From Spirochaetota bacterium (lineage in GTDB: Bacteria > Spirochaetota > UBA4802 > UBA5368): a DNA stretch of 64,000 bases. Under the pieces are notes generated by a model. The model was not told where the DNA came from, made no database searches, and saw nothing but the letters and a program-made list of their open reading frames with translations. Below are positions 1 to 8,456 of this stretch, one piece after another; positions within the stretch are counted from its first letter, which is position 1; every line of letters starts with the position of its first letter. Position numbers and translations under genes: made by a program. Location of the stretch: positions 62,001-126,000 of the forward strand of contig DATIKU010000031.1 of NCBI GenBank assembly GCA_035477215.1, in the 5' to 3' direction.

Positions 1-190
1 CGGCTCCATCTATGAGGTGGGCGAGGTCGCCCGGGACCTTTACCGCAGGGGAAGGGAAAAGGAATTATCCATCATGGAACGCAAACTCTACGAGAACGCC
101 TACCAACTGGTTATTCACGAGATAGCGCTCGCAAAGAGCATCGTCATCGAAGAAGCCGGCAATCTGGTCTCCGAAGCCCTCTCAGTATAA
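1..190 (+). CDS. CarD-family transcriptional regulator, C-terminal end (partial)
   Basis: This is the last 62 codons of a gene cut by the window edge; it ends with TAA at 188-190. The visible peptide contains [16 protein letters not shown], then [19 protein letters not shown]. That is the helical C-terminal DNA-binding part of CarD/CdnL proteins, which bind RNA polymerase through an N-terminal Tudor-like domain (not in the window) and stabilise open promoter complexes. The next gene is a YacL-type PIN/TRAM protein, and CarD next to YacL is a common pairing in Firmicutes and spirochaetes, which supports the call. The family assignment rests on this C-terminal helix pattern only. Confidence 0.75.
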   Translation, partial: GSIYEVGEVARDLYRRGREKELSIMERKLYENAYQLVIHEIALAKSIVIEEAGNLVSEALSV

Positions 191-317
191 ACCCGCAAGA
201 ATCTGGCGTAAGTCCGGATTCGTCGCATGGGGAGAAATAAAACAGTGGCGCCGAAGGCGCCGATCCGGTGATCGGTCCATTCGTAAACGCCATTACAAAT
301 TCAAGGAGTCATCCGGT
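191..317 (+). other. Intergenic region with two overlapping hairpins
   Basis: Between the CarD end and the PIN/TRAM gene, GGCGCC-GAA-GGCGCC (247-261) can form a tight hairpin. It overlaps a second possible hairpin, CCGATC-CGGT-GATCGG (260-275). The two are mutually exclusive in part. No T-run follows, so this does not look like a rho-independent terminator. A Shine-Dalgarno-like AAGGAG at about 302-307 precedes the next start codon. Function is unknown; it could simply modulate read-through from carD. Confidence 0.3.
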
Positions 318-1322
318 ATGATAGCTATTTTCAGAATTCTTTTTATCCTCGCCTCGGTCGTATTCACTTCGCTGTATTACGTCAACGTATCACTCCAGGC
401 GGTTGTTCTGGGCGGGTTTATTTCCGCAATCTCGGCGCTTGCGATCATCATCGTAATCGAGTACGTATCCCATACCTTTTCCACGCGGATACTGCTGGCG
501 GCGCTTCTGGGACTCTTCGTCGGGCTCATCTTCAGCCACCTTCTGGTCATCGCGTTCGCCTCGATGCCGCTGGCCATTTCGACCGAGTCGCAGTCGGTCG
601 TAAAGGCGCTCATCTACCATGTAATCGGCTTCGCCACAATGCTCTTTTTCGTCATCAACAACGACAGCATCTCACTGCTCGATTACATTATTCCCGAGAA
701 GGCCGAGGAGGGGAAAGAGAGCGGGATCGCCTATAAGATACTCGACACCAGCGTCATCATCGACGGGCGTATAGCCGACATATGCGACACAGGCTTCATC
801 GAGGGCATACTGGTCATACCCAACTTTGTCCTCAACGAACTGCAGATGATCGCCGACTCGGCCGATTCGATCAAGAGAAACCGCGGCAGGCGGGGCCTGG
901 ACATTTTGAACAAGATGCAGAAAGACCAGACCATCATGGTGAAGATCTCGGACATGGACTTCCCGGAGATACACGAGGTCGACGCCAAGCTCGTCAAGAT
1001 GGCCAAGGTGATGAAGGCGATGGTCATCACCAATGACTTCAACCTCAACAAGGTCGCCGAGTTCCACGGCGTCAGGGTCCTTAATATCAATCAGCTTTCG
1101 AACGCGCTCAAGCCCATCGTCCTTCCCGGCGAGGAGATGAAGGTCGCGCTCATCAAGGAAGGCAAGGACCCCAACCAGGCCATAGGATATCTGGACGACG
1201 GCACCATGGTCGTGGTGGAAAACGGACGGCGCCGCCTCGGGCACGAGGTGGAGGTCATCGTGACCTCGGTGCTTCAGACGACCGCGGGGAGGATGATCTT
1301 TGCCCGTATCAGGGAGGACTGA
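318..1322 (+). CDS. Membrane-anchored PIN/TRAM-domain protein (YacL-like)
   Basis: This 334-residue protein has four hydrophobic segments at about 4-22, 27-50, 57-82 and 96-113. A PIN nuclease domain begins near residue 143 with [11 protein letters not shown], which carries the first acidic residue, and continues with further conserved acidic positions such as [11 protein letters not shown]-terminal TRAM RNA-binding domain spans about 270-334. This matches the Bacillus YacL architecture: integral membrane, with cytoplasmic PIN and TRAM domains. PIN domains are usually RNases, but the substrate of YacL proteins is not established. The gene follows a carD-like gene, a conserved neighbourhood, and has an AAGGAG ribosome site just before ATG 318. 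Confidence 0.88.
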   Translation: MIAIFRILFILASVVFTSLYYVNVSLQAVVLGGFISAISALAIIIVIEYVSHTFSTRILLAALLGLFVGLIFSHLLVIAFASMPLAISTESQSVVKALIYHVIGFATMLFFVINNDSISLLDYIIPEKAEEGKESGIAYKILDTSVIIDGRIADICDTGFIEGILVIPNFVLNELQMIADSADSIKRNRGRRGLDILNKMQKDQTIMVKISDMDFPEIHEVDAKLVKMAKVMKAMVITNDFNLNKVAEFHGVRVLNINQLSNALKPIVLPGEEMKVALIKEGKDPNQAIGYLDDGTMVVVENGRRRLGHEVEVIVTSVLQTTAGRMIFARIRED

Positions 1323-1893
1323 GATTAAGGTCCTTGCGCTTTTCGGAAGCCCCCGCAAAACGGGGGCTTCGTCGGCTCTTCACGAATCATTTCTGGCGGC
1401 CCTCGGACCCGACCATGTCAGGCGTGTCTACCTCTATGATCTTTCCATCCATCCCTGCACCGCCTGCGGGCACTGCGCGAGCCGAAGGGAATGTGTTTTT
1501 AATGACGACATGACCTCTCTTTACGACGCCCTTTACGCGGCCGATCTATTGTCGATTTCCATGCCGCTGTATTTCTCGTCTCCACCTGGCCCCCTCAAGC
1601 TCTTCATCGACCGCAGCCAGGTACTGTGGGAAAGCAGGCGGCGCGGAGAACGGACGTCGAAACAACAGACGGGGAACCTGATCTGCACGGGCGGTTCGAA
1701 CTACCGCAACATGTTTTCGCCCACGGTAACGATTATACGCCATTTTTTCAACGCACTGGAATACGTTTATCGCAGAGAGGATTTTCTTCTGTTGGCGAAC
1801 ATGGAAGGATGTCACGCCGGAGATATTCACGAAAAATACCTGTCCGGCGCCCGGAAGCTCGGCGCCTCTTTTCGCCTTCGCCTTTCCCGGTAG
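1300..1893 (+). CDS. Flavodoxin-fold NAD(P)H oxidoreductase, iron-sulfur flavoprotein-like
   Basis: The fold begins with [12 protein letters not shown], the phosphate-binding loop of NADPH-dependent FMN reductases. A cysteine cluster C-x2-C-x2-C-x5-C ([13 protein letters not shown]) follows near residue 50. This spacing resembles the compact 4Fe-4S motif of Isf-type flavoproteins, although related flavodoxin-2 proteins carry similar cysteines without proof of a cluster. [17 protein letters not shown] is the usual family segment. The chosen start is TTG 1300, seven bases after GGGGAGG. Alternatively translation could begin at ATT 1324, six bases after AGGGAGG, which would give the typical family N-terminus. 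The gene overlaps the end of the PIN/TRAM gene. The electron donor and substrate cannot be read from sequence. Confidence 0.8.
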   Translation: MPVSGRTEIKVLALFGSPRKTGASSALHESFLAALGPDHVRRVYLYDLSIHPCTACGHCASRRECVFNDDMTSLYDALYAADLLSISMPLYFSSPPGPLKLFIDRSQVLWESRRRGERTSKQQTGNLICTGGSNYRNMFSPTVTIIRHFFNALEYVYRREDFLLLANMEGCHAGDIHEKYLSGARKLGASFRLRLSR

Positions 1894-2059
1894 CCGGGGG
1901 GCTCCTGTTGCGGGTCAATCTCCGCCGATCGCCCGAAACTGCCGCACCGGAGTTCCCTTCTTCGCTCCAGTTTCGGCAATCGCCCGGCCGGCGGCCTTTT
2001 CCTGGTTAATATCGGCGCCCTTCCTTTCGATAATAAAAGTAAAGCGGCGGGGCATAACC

Positions 2060-3328
2060 ATGCAATTGATTGTCGAACTCCAGGTCAAAATCACCAAAGG
2101 ATCGCTCGGCGCGTTCACTGACGAGCTTTTCCGGCACGGGTGTCGGCTTCAACGGCTGCGCCTGAAAGAAAGCGTCGAAGGGTACGATATCCTCGACACG
2201 GAGATCATATATTCCGACCCTGAAGCCTACGAGGCCTTTCTCGCCGGCGCACCGGCGTCCCGCGACACCTACCAGATCGTAAGCGAGCGGAACATCCTCG
2301 AGGATTCGATAGCCGGGGGTTTGCTGAACGTCTCCGGGAAGATGCCCATCGAAAACCAGGCCGACTACGAGATACGCCTGCTTGGATCGGCGGCACTCAT
2401 GCGTGCGCAGATTCGCCAGGGGAAGGGAGACCACTGCACCGGCATTTTAAGGACAGTGGGGATGATCGGCTGTATGAAGAGAAGGGTCGAGCCCCCGATC
2501 GAGATGATACGCCTTTGTCATGCCGATCTCGAACGCGATGCTGTGATCGCCGGCCACTTCACGGGGCTTAACGCGCTGCCGCTGATCATCACATACGGAC
2601 AGATCGAGGACCTCATAAAAACCATCCAGAGCATCGAAGCCGGATTCGCGGCGCTGCGCATAACCGGCATCGAGGACGTCGACGACAGCGGTGTGTATGA
2701 GCAGCTCCTGTCCGAGATGACGCTTCCCGTGATTTCGACGGCATACGATGAGTTACCGCTCCTCCTGCTGGTGGAGACCCTTCATCTTCTCGAAAGGGAC
2801 CACCTGGCTCTTCCCGAAGCGACCGGGGGTATAATCGGCATCGATACGAGTTCGCTCCGCATCACGCGTCTGCTCCACGGACTCGGGTGTCATCGAGTTC
2901 TCGGCTACGACCACAACGAAAAGCTCATGCTTACCTTCGAAAAATCGGGAGGGCTCGCGACCACTCCGGAGAACATCTTTAACAATGCCGATGTGATACT
3001 CTTATTTCGAAATCACTTCACCATTGACGAGTTTCACCGGATACGGGCGGGACAGATCGTCATCTCGCTGATCGAGTTCGACGAGCTCGAACGGGGCATC
3101 ATCACTGAAAAGGGCGTACGCGATTTCGTTTCCCGCCAGCACATCGACACCGCGGTGATCTTCCCCGGCCTGCTCAGCGGTCTGCTCAAGACGGGCGCTC
3201 GGGCGCTTGACGACGGCAAGCTCGTCGAAACGGCGAAAAAGATCAACCGGCAGCGTGCCAGGGACAAACGACCTCTCTCGCTTTTCATGAACGCGCACGA
3301 CCTCGTCGCGCGCTTTATGATCGATTGA
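2060..3328 (+). CDS. ACT-domain protein, degenerate malic-enzyme homologue
   Basis: This 422-residue protein has an N-terminal ACT-like region (about 1-85) followed by a malic-enzyme-like body. Segments such as FTGLNALPLIITYGQIEDL and RITGIEDV line up with the N-terminal malic enzyme domain. A worn Rossmann motif, GIIGIDTSSLRITRLLHGLG, follows near 255. The catalytic signatures are gone: the tyrosine-bearing AYTPGVA is replaced by LLGSAALMRA, and the metal-binding HDDQHGT by STAYDELPL. Malic enzymes decarboxylate malate to pyruvate; this one probably does not, and may be regulatory or ligand-sensing (inference). It runs directly into a convergent gene with no spacer. Confidence 0.65.
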   Translation: MQLIVELQVKITKGSLGAFTDELFRHGCRLQRLRLKESVEGYDILDTEIIYSDPEAYEAFLAGAPASRDTYQIVSERNILEDSIAGGLLNVSGKMPIENQADYEIRLLGSAALMRAQIRQGKGDHCTGILRTVGMIGCMKRRVEPPIEMIRLCHADLERDAVIAGHFTGLNALPLIITYGQIEDLIKTIQSIEAGFAALRITGIEDVDDSGVYEQLLSEMTLPVISTAYDELPLLLLVETLHLLERDHLALPEATGGIIGIDTSSLRITRLLHGLGCHRVLGYDHNEKLMLTFEKSGGLATTPENIFNNADVILLFRNHFTIDEFHRIRAGQIVISLIEFDELERGIITEKGVRDFVSRQHIDTAVIFPGLLSGLLKTGARALDDGKLVETAKKINRQRARDKRPLSLFMNAHDLVARFMID

Positions 3329-4096
3329 TCAGCGCTCGCCGACGATAAGCCAGCGGATTCCCAAAAACTCGAAAGGATGGTACTCGTAGCGTTTGCCGTC
3401 GGCCGACAGGCTGCCAGCCTTCCCCTGTTCCATGCGCTCAAATAGAGGGTGCTCAGTCATTATCAACTCCCGGCGCGGCGAGATACGGTACCTGCCCTCA
3501 TAATCGATTATCTCCGTCTTCCCGTCCAGATATCCCTCAATCTTATCAATCCCCGCCTGCAATATAAAAAAACCATGGAAAGAATCCTCGACCATGATCC
3601 TCGAACTTATGAAAATCGCATACCGGCCGGACCCCGGGGGAAAAACGGCAACGTCCTCCACATGAAGGTCCTGGTCCTGCCGGGCGAAACATCTGGCCAG
3701 GGGACTTTCCGAAAGGCCCGTGCGTACGTTCTTCCCGAAGATATCGTCGTTCTCGCGGCTGTACACCACGACCCCGTGCCGGTTTATAAGGATAAAATCC
3801 GAGTACAGGCCTTCGGTAACCGCAAGGATCATCTCCGAGATGTGCTCGCGCTCGAGGAGGTAATACTTTTTCCCGCCCCCGTCCATACGCAGAAAATGAG
3901 TGAGCATTTTAACTATATCGTGCTTCTCTACGACCTTCGCCCCGCCTGCCGCATCCCGGCTGCACAGCCTGAAAAAGGCTGAAAGCTTATCGCCAAGTGG
4001 TGATATTTCCTGTCTCAGCGGTGTTTCCTTTTTTAACGAACAGGAAACAGTCAGCGCCAACGACACTGCTGCGCATACGCTCACCAGCTTTTTCAT
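3329..4096 (-). CDS. Lipoprotein with a Cache-like sensor domain
   Basis: The 255-residue product starts with a signal peptide and a lipobox ending LTVSC (Cys19), so it should be lipidated. The mature part contains ILAVTEGLYSDFILINRHGVVVYS, a pattern typical of extracytoplasmic PAS/Cache sensor domains, with a following ASP/GLY-rich region that faces the ligand pocket in such domains. There is no transmembrane or signalling domain behind it, so it is probably a stand-alone ligand-binding lipoprotein (inference). A GAGGAA ribosome site lies eight bases before the start. A perfect 12-bp palindrome sits about 14 bases upstream. The gene is convergent with the malic-enzyme homologue. Confidence 0.6.
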   Translation of the reverse strand: MKKLVSVCAAVSLALTVSCSLKKETPLRQEISPLGDKLSAFFRLCSRDAAGGAKVVEKHDIVKMLTHFLRMDGGGKKYYLLEREHISEMILAVTEGLYSDFILINRHGVVVYSRENDDIFGKNVRTGLSESPLARCFARQDQDLHVEDVAVFPPGSGRYAIFISSRIMVEDSFHGFFILQAGIDKIEGYLDGKTEIIDYEGRYRISPRRELIMTEHPLFERMEQGKAGSLSADGKRYEYHPFEFLGIRWLIVGER

Positions 4097-4109
4097 CCCG
4101 ATTTCCTCG

Positions 4110-4121
4110 CCGATATATCGG
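4110..4121 (-). promoter_or_regulatory. Perfect 12-bp palindrome upstream of the lipoprotein gene
   Basis: CCGATATATCGG is a perfect palindrome located 14-25 bases before the start codon of the 3329-4096 lipoprotein, immediately upstream of its ribosome site. It could be an operator, but a 12-bp palindrome can also occur by chance. Confidence 0.25.
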
Positions 4122-4316
4122 TGCGGGCATGATGTTCACGCTACGCCACATGGCCATCCGCGCGTCTTTTATGCCCGATAACACCTGATTGAGGTACGAC
4201 TCTGATATAATCGATAAAACAAAGCTCTCGCTTCAACAGTATTTATATGCGCGGAGTATTTTCCTTGGTTCTTTGCCCACCCGAGTGGAGCAAGTATCGA
4301 ACCGGGCATTATTGAC

Positions 4317-4359
4317 TTGACAAAATACCAGGGAAACTGTATTGGTTTTTATAGTTTCC
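4317..4359 (+). promoter_or_regulatory. Promoter and TetR-type operator of the tetR-RND-lolA-like operon
   Basis: TTGACA (4317-4322) and TATTGG (4340-4345) are 17 bases apart and form a plausible sigma-70 promoter. A dyad with arms GGAAACTGTA (4332-4341) and TATAGTTTCC (4350-4359), 9 of 10 positions matched, straddles the -10 box. A TetR family gene starts 42 bases downstream. An operator over the -10 box would allow autorepression of the whole operon. The remainder of the 4097-4400 gap shows nothing else I can identify. Confidence 0.55.
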
Positions 4360-4400
4360 ATAGGGTAATAAAACTACGATTCAATGAACGGTACCTGATT

Positions 4401-4991
4401 ATGGGTGAATCAATCGTAAAGGCGAAGATCATCGAGATATTCAAGCGCCTCTCGTCGATTTTCGGAATCAGGGGCATTACGATCGACATGATCGCCAGCG
4501 AGTGCGGCATATCCAAGAAGACGCTCTACAAGTTCTTCAGGAGCAAGGATGAGCTCGTGGAAATCGTGTTCGCCGCGATCCTCGACCAGATGCGGGCGGA
4601 ATTCAGGACGATCGAGAGGACGGAGTCCGATCCGCTTACGCGACTTGATCGCTTTTTCGCGACGGCATACAAGCTCTTTGGCAGCATTTCGCGGCCGTTA
4701 CTCAGGGACGTCAGACGCTATTACCCCGTCATCAACGAGAGGATCCGCGAATTCGAGCGCGAACAGGTCGATCTGTTTACCGGCACCATCCGAACCGGCA
4801 TACGTGCCGGCGTCTTTAAAAACATAAATCCTTCCATCGTGGTCGGGTTTCTGACCGGAGCGAGCAACACCGTGCTCAATCCCGATTTTATTCTTGAACA
4901 CAATCTGACCGTCGAGGACAGCATCGTCGCTTTCAAAAGCCTCTTTCTCTCGGGCCTCCTTGACCGACAGGCTGAGGACCGGCATGCTTGA
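4401..4991 (+). CDS. TetR/AcrR family transcriptional regulator
   Basis: The 196-residue protein has an N-terminal helix-turn-helix of TetR type: KIIEIFKRLSSIFGIRGITI, then IASECGISKKTLYKFFRSKDEL at about 15-60. The C-terminal ligand domain is variable, as usual. I chose ATG 4401 because it gives the family-typical N-terminus; longer in-frame starts would run into the promoter. It overlaps the start of the RND transporter gene, which indicates one operon. The likely role is repression of its own operon through the dyad at 4332-4359, with an unknown inducer, probably a lipid or amphiphile (inference). Confidence 0.88.
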   Translation: MGESIVKAKIIEIFKRLSSIFGIRGITIDMIASECGISKKTLYKFFRSKDELVEIVFAAILDQMRAEFRTIERTESDPLTRLDRFFATAYKLFGSISRPLLRDVRRYYPVINERIREFEREQVDLFTGTIRTGIRAGVFKNINPSIVVGFLTGASNTVLNPDFILEHNLTVEDSIVAFKSLFLSGLLDRQAEDRHA

Positions 4992-7671
4992 CAGATACAT
5001 CAGGTTTATCATCAACCGCCCCGGCACCATCGTGGCGGTCATCGTACTTATAACCATCGCGCTTGGAGCGGGACTTCCGAAGCTTCGCTTCGACAACTCC
5101 CTCGACTCCATGATGCCTTCCAGGGACGCGGAATTCCTTCTCAATGAGGAGGTCAAGAAGACGTACGGAAACAATGGCAAGTTCATCATCATGGATGTCG
5201 CCCCCGATAATATTTGGAGCGATGAACGGCTCCTCGAGTTCGACAACCTGATAAGCGATATCGAGGAGTACCGGGATTTCGATGAGGCCCGCGAGGCCGG
5301 CCGACGCCAAAAATTCCTTTCTATCGCCGCGGGGGCTCCGTTTAACAGGGAAGAACTCCTGGAGCACTATAAAGATGATCAGGCCTACTCGCGTCTTCTG
5401 TCCCGGAAAATCATCTCGCTCTTCGGGAATGCGCAATCCCTTGACCGTGACCAGCTCTCGAAGCTCGACCGTGAGCTTGCAAAGTCGGCGCGCGTGCGCG
5501 CCGAGCGTCTGGTCGACAGAATCCTTTCGCCTTTCACCATGAAAGACATCTCAGGCCGGGACGACACCCTTTCCGCGTTTGACCTTGTCGAGCGCGATGA
5601 AAACGACCGCCGCATGGTACCGACATCCAGGGTCGGCGCGCCGGAGCTAAAATCACGCCTTTGGGCTAACCCGGCGTTCGAGAAAGGCATTTTCTACCGC
5701 AACCCCGCCTCGGACGAGATCACCAACTTCGGTGTCCTCATCCGCCTGATCGACGTGCGCGATTATGATGGCATCACCTCCGAGATTCAGGAGATCGCCC
5801 TGAGCCATCCGGACCTTCGCATCACCATGCAGGGTATTCCCGTCCTCTACCGTCAGATAAACCGCTACATGCAGCATGATCTGCGACTCTTCATGCCGCT
5901 GGTGATGCTCGTGATGATTCTCATTTTTTACCTCAATTTCCGGTCCGCACTCGGCGTTGCCTTTCCATTCATCACGCTTATCCTCGCCGACGTCTGGGTG
6001 TTGGGGCTCATGGGGCATCTTGGCGGCAAACTCACCGTCATCGGCATCTCCCTTCCGCCTCTGATGATCGCCGTAGGGAGTTCCTATTCCATTCACATAC
6101 TCAACCGCTTCGCTCTCGATGCGGGGCTCATACGCGACCGTGGACCGGTTGAAGGAATCAGGACATCGCTCAATACCATCGCCATCACGCTGCTTCTCGC
6201 GAGCCTCACCACGATGATCGGATTCGCCACACTGGTCACCAACCAGGTCTCCGCCATCCGGGAGTGGGGACTGTACTCGGCGATCGGCACCTTTTTCGCC
6301 GTGCTCATCGCCTCCTCGCTCATCCCCGCGCTCTGCATCTTCCTGCCCAAAGCGTCGCGGGACCTGGGCCGTGCCGGCGAATCTTCCGGAAAAGCCCCGG
6401 TCGACTTTATCGTCAGATTCATGGCCCGCCTTGCGACCGAGCGCACGCGCGCCGTCATGGCCGTGACGACGGCAATCCTTGTTTTTTCCGCCATCGGCAT
6501 CACGTTTCTCAAGACCGAAACATCCATAAGCGCCTATTTTCGTGAAGATGACGCAATCAACGTGAGCGCGAGGCTTATCGGCGAGCGCTTTGGTGGAAGC
6601 TTGGGCCTCAACATCCTTCTGGATTCCGGAAGGACCGACGGCGCAAAGGACCCCCAGTTTCTTACGACCGTCGAGGCAGTCCGAACATGGCTGGTCGCGG
6701 AAAAAAATAAGTCCTTCCAGATCGGGCGCACCGATTCCTTCACTGATGTGATAAAGCGCATGCATATGGCCATGAACAACAACGCCCCGGCCGCCTACGT
6801 CATACCCGAATCCAAATCCGACATAGCCGACTACCTCGAAATCTACTCGGGTGAAGACCTGAACTCGGACGGGCGCGCCGACGACTTCGAGCCGTACATC
6901 GATCAGGATTTCCGCACCGTCAACCTCTTCGCCCGGATGTACGAAAAGGAGGGCGCGCCGCTCTCGACCTCGCGGCTCAACGAGATCATCGCCTCCATAC
7001 GAGCGGGGGTTACCCCAATGCTCGAAGAGCGCGGATACCGTCTGGCGATATCTGGCGAGCCCATCATCATTACCCGGCTCGCCAAACACGTGGTGACGGG
7101 CCAGCTCATGAGCCTGTTTCTTTCGCTTGCCGTGGTCGGCATTGTCATCTCGCTTCTTTTTAAAAACTGGAAAGCGGGACTTGTTTCGCTCATTCCTATC
7201 GGGATCGCCGTCGCCCTTAATTTCGGCCTGATGGGATGGGCGGGAATACGGCTCGATATCGCCACCGCCATCATCGCATCGATCACCATCGGCATCGGCG
7301 TCGACAACACCATCCACTTCCTCAACACCTTCCGCCACCACCGCCGTGCGGGCAAAGATCTCGACGATACCATCCGCACCACCCTTTCGACCGCGGGGCG
7401 CGCGATCATCTATACGGCGCTCGCGCTCATCCTCGGATTCGCGGTGCTCATCGTATCGAGTTTCAAGCCCATCATCTTTTTCGCTTTACTTGTGGGCGTA
7501 ACTTTCATGGCAACCACGGCAGGGGCGCTGCTCATTCTTCCGGCGGTCATCCGGTTTACGGGGGTTGATCTCTCGGAATCAAAATCCAACTCGCGATTCT
7601 GGAAATATTTTTATATAGGCAAAATATTCAACATAGAAAACCAGGCCACGCCTGAAGGAGGTTTACGATGA
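4984..7671 (+). CDS. RND/MMPL-family transporter
   Basis: The 895-residue protein has the duplicated RND layout: an N-terminal membrane helix (about 8-28), a large extracytoplasmic loop, six helices around 300-470, a second loop, and a final helix bundle around 700-870. Sterol-sensing or MMPL-type patterns such as PPLMIAVGSSYSIHILNRF and ITIGIGVDNTIHFLNTFRHH are present. The family exports lipids and other hydrophobic compounds using the proton gradient. ATG 4984 follows GAGG by seven bases and overlaps the tetR stop; a TTG at 4960 is less likely. The downstream LolA-like gene overlaps by ATGA, so the pair probably move lipid or lipoprotein towards the outer membrane (inference). Confidence 0.88.
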   Translation: MLDRYIRFIINRPGTIVAVIVLITIALGAGLPKLRFDNSLDSMMPSRDAEFLLNEEVKKTYGNNGKFIIMDVAPDNIWSDERLLEFDNLISDIEEYRDFDEAREAGRRQKFLSIAAGAPFNREELLEHYKDDQAYSRLLSRKIISLFGNAQSLDRDQLSKLDRELAKSARVRAERLVDRILSPFTMKDISGRDDTLSAFDLVERDENDRRMVPTSRVGAPELKSRLWANPAFEKGIFYRNPASDEITNFGVLIRLIDVRDYDGITSEIQEIALSHPDLRITMQGIPVLYRQINRYMQHDLRLFMPLVMLVMILIFYLNFRSALGVAFPFITLILADVWVLGLMGHLGGKLTVIGISLPPLMIAVGSSYSIHILNRFALDAGLIRDRGPVEGIRTSLNTIAITLLLASLTTMIGFATLVTNQVSAIREWGLYSAIGTFFAVLIASSLIPALCIFLPKASRDLGRAGESSGKAPVDFIVRFMARLATERTRAVMAVTTAILVFSAIGITFLKTETSISAYFREDDAINVSARLIGERFGGSLGLNILLDSGRTDGAKDPQFLTTVEAVRTWLVAEKNKSFQIGRTDSFTDVIKRMHMAMNNNAPAAYVIPESKSDIADYLEIYSGEDLNSDGRADDFEPYIDQDFRTVNLFARMYEKEGAPLSTSRLNEIIASIRAGVTPMLEERGYRLAISGEPIIITRLAKHVVTGQLMSLFLSLAVVGIVISLLFKNWKAGLVSLIPIGIAVALNFGLMGWAGIRLDIATAIIASITIGIGVDNTIHFLNTFRHHRRAGKDLDDTIRTTLSTAGRAIIYTALALILGFAVLIVSSFKPIIFFALLVGVTFMATTAGALLILPAVIRFTGVDLSESKSNSRFWKYFYIGKIFNIENQATPEGGLR

Positions 7672-8405
7672 GATCGTTCTTAATCGCGCTTTCGGCTTTA
7701 CTTGCCCTCGTCGCTTCCCCGCTCCACGCGCTTGACGGAAGACAGATAATGGAAAAGAGCGATGCACTGACGCAGCCGAAGAGCGTTCGTGCCGCGGTGC
7801 TCATGCTTATCGAGAAGGGCGGCAGGGTTGTCGAGAAGGAATTCGAGCTTGTCGGGAAGAAGTCAGGTGACAACGAAAGGGTGTTAATCTCGTTCAGCCG
7901 TCCGACCAGCATACAGCTTCTGACGCACACCTACAAGGGCCGCGATGACGACCAGTGGCTCGTTCTTTCCTCCGGCAAGGTGAAGCGTATCGCGCTCGCC
8001 GACTCGGACAAACCCTTCGTCAATTCTCATTTTTACTACGAGGACCTCAAGTCCAGGGACATTGACGATTACGGTTACACACTTCTCGGTGACGCCAGGG
8101 CCGGCGGGGTCGATTGCTACAAGGTCGAGGCGAAGGCCAGATCAAAAAATGTCGTGTACGATAAGGCGGTGTTCTATATCGACAAAACGAGCTTCTTCGC
8201 CATGCGGATCGACATCTACATGAAGGGCGAACTGCACAAATATCTGGAGAACCACGACATCAGGAAAGTGAACGGCATCCTTACTCCCTACCGGGCGGTC
8301 ATGCATGCCGCGGACGGAAAGAGTAAAACCGATCTCAGGATCAAATCGGTGACCTATAACGTGCCGATCGCGGATTCACAGCTTTCCAAAGAAGCGCTCA
8401 GGTAG
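7668..8405 (+). CDS. LolA-like outer membrane lipoprotein-sorting protein (TP0789 type)
   Basis: The 245-residue product has an N-terminal signal peptide ending near LHALDG. A LolA/LolB-like half-barrel follows, with patterns such as ERVLISFSRPTSIQLLTHTY, DDQWLVLSSGKVKRIA and RIDIYMKGELHKYLE. This resembles the spirochaete TP0789 group. Such proteins carry lipids or lipoproteins in the periplasm. The start codon overlaps the RND stop (ATGA), so the two are translationally coupled. In many bacteria an MMPL-type RND protein is paired with a protein of this fold, and the pair is thought to act together in lipid transfer; the cargo is unknown here. Confidence 0.82.
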   Translation: MRSFLIALSALLALVASPLHALDGRQIMEKSDALTQPKSVRAAVLMLIEKGGRVVEKEFELVGKKSGDNERVLISFSRPTSIQLLTHTYKGRDDDQWLVLSSGKVKRIALADSDKPFVNSHFYYEDLKSRDIDDYGYTLLGDARAGGVDCYKVEAKARSKNVVYDKAVFYIDKTSFFAMRIDIYMKGELHKYLENHDIRKVNGILTPYRAVMHAADGKSKTDLRIKSVTYNVPIADSQLSKEALR

Positions 8406-8456
8406 ACCCGTAATCCGGCGGTGGAAGTTTGCGGGCCATCCGCCGCCGGCGTCCGC

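Noticed and set aside
5653-7341. Long open frames opposite the RND transporter (562 codons on the minus strand)
   Set aside because: They mirror the GC-rich codon bias of the transporter gene and encode low-complexity charged sequence; the plus-strand protein is clearly the real one.
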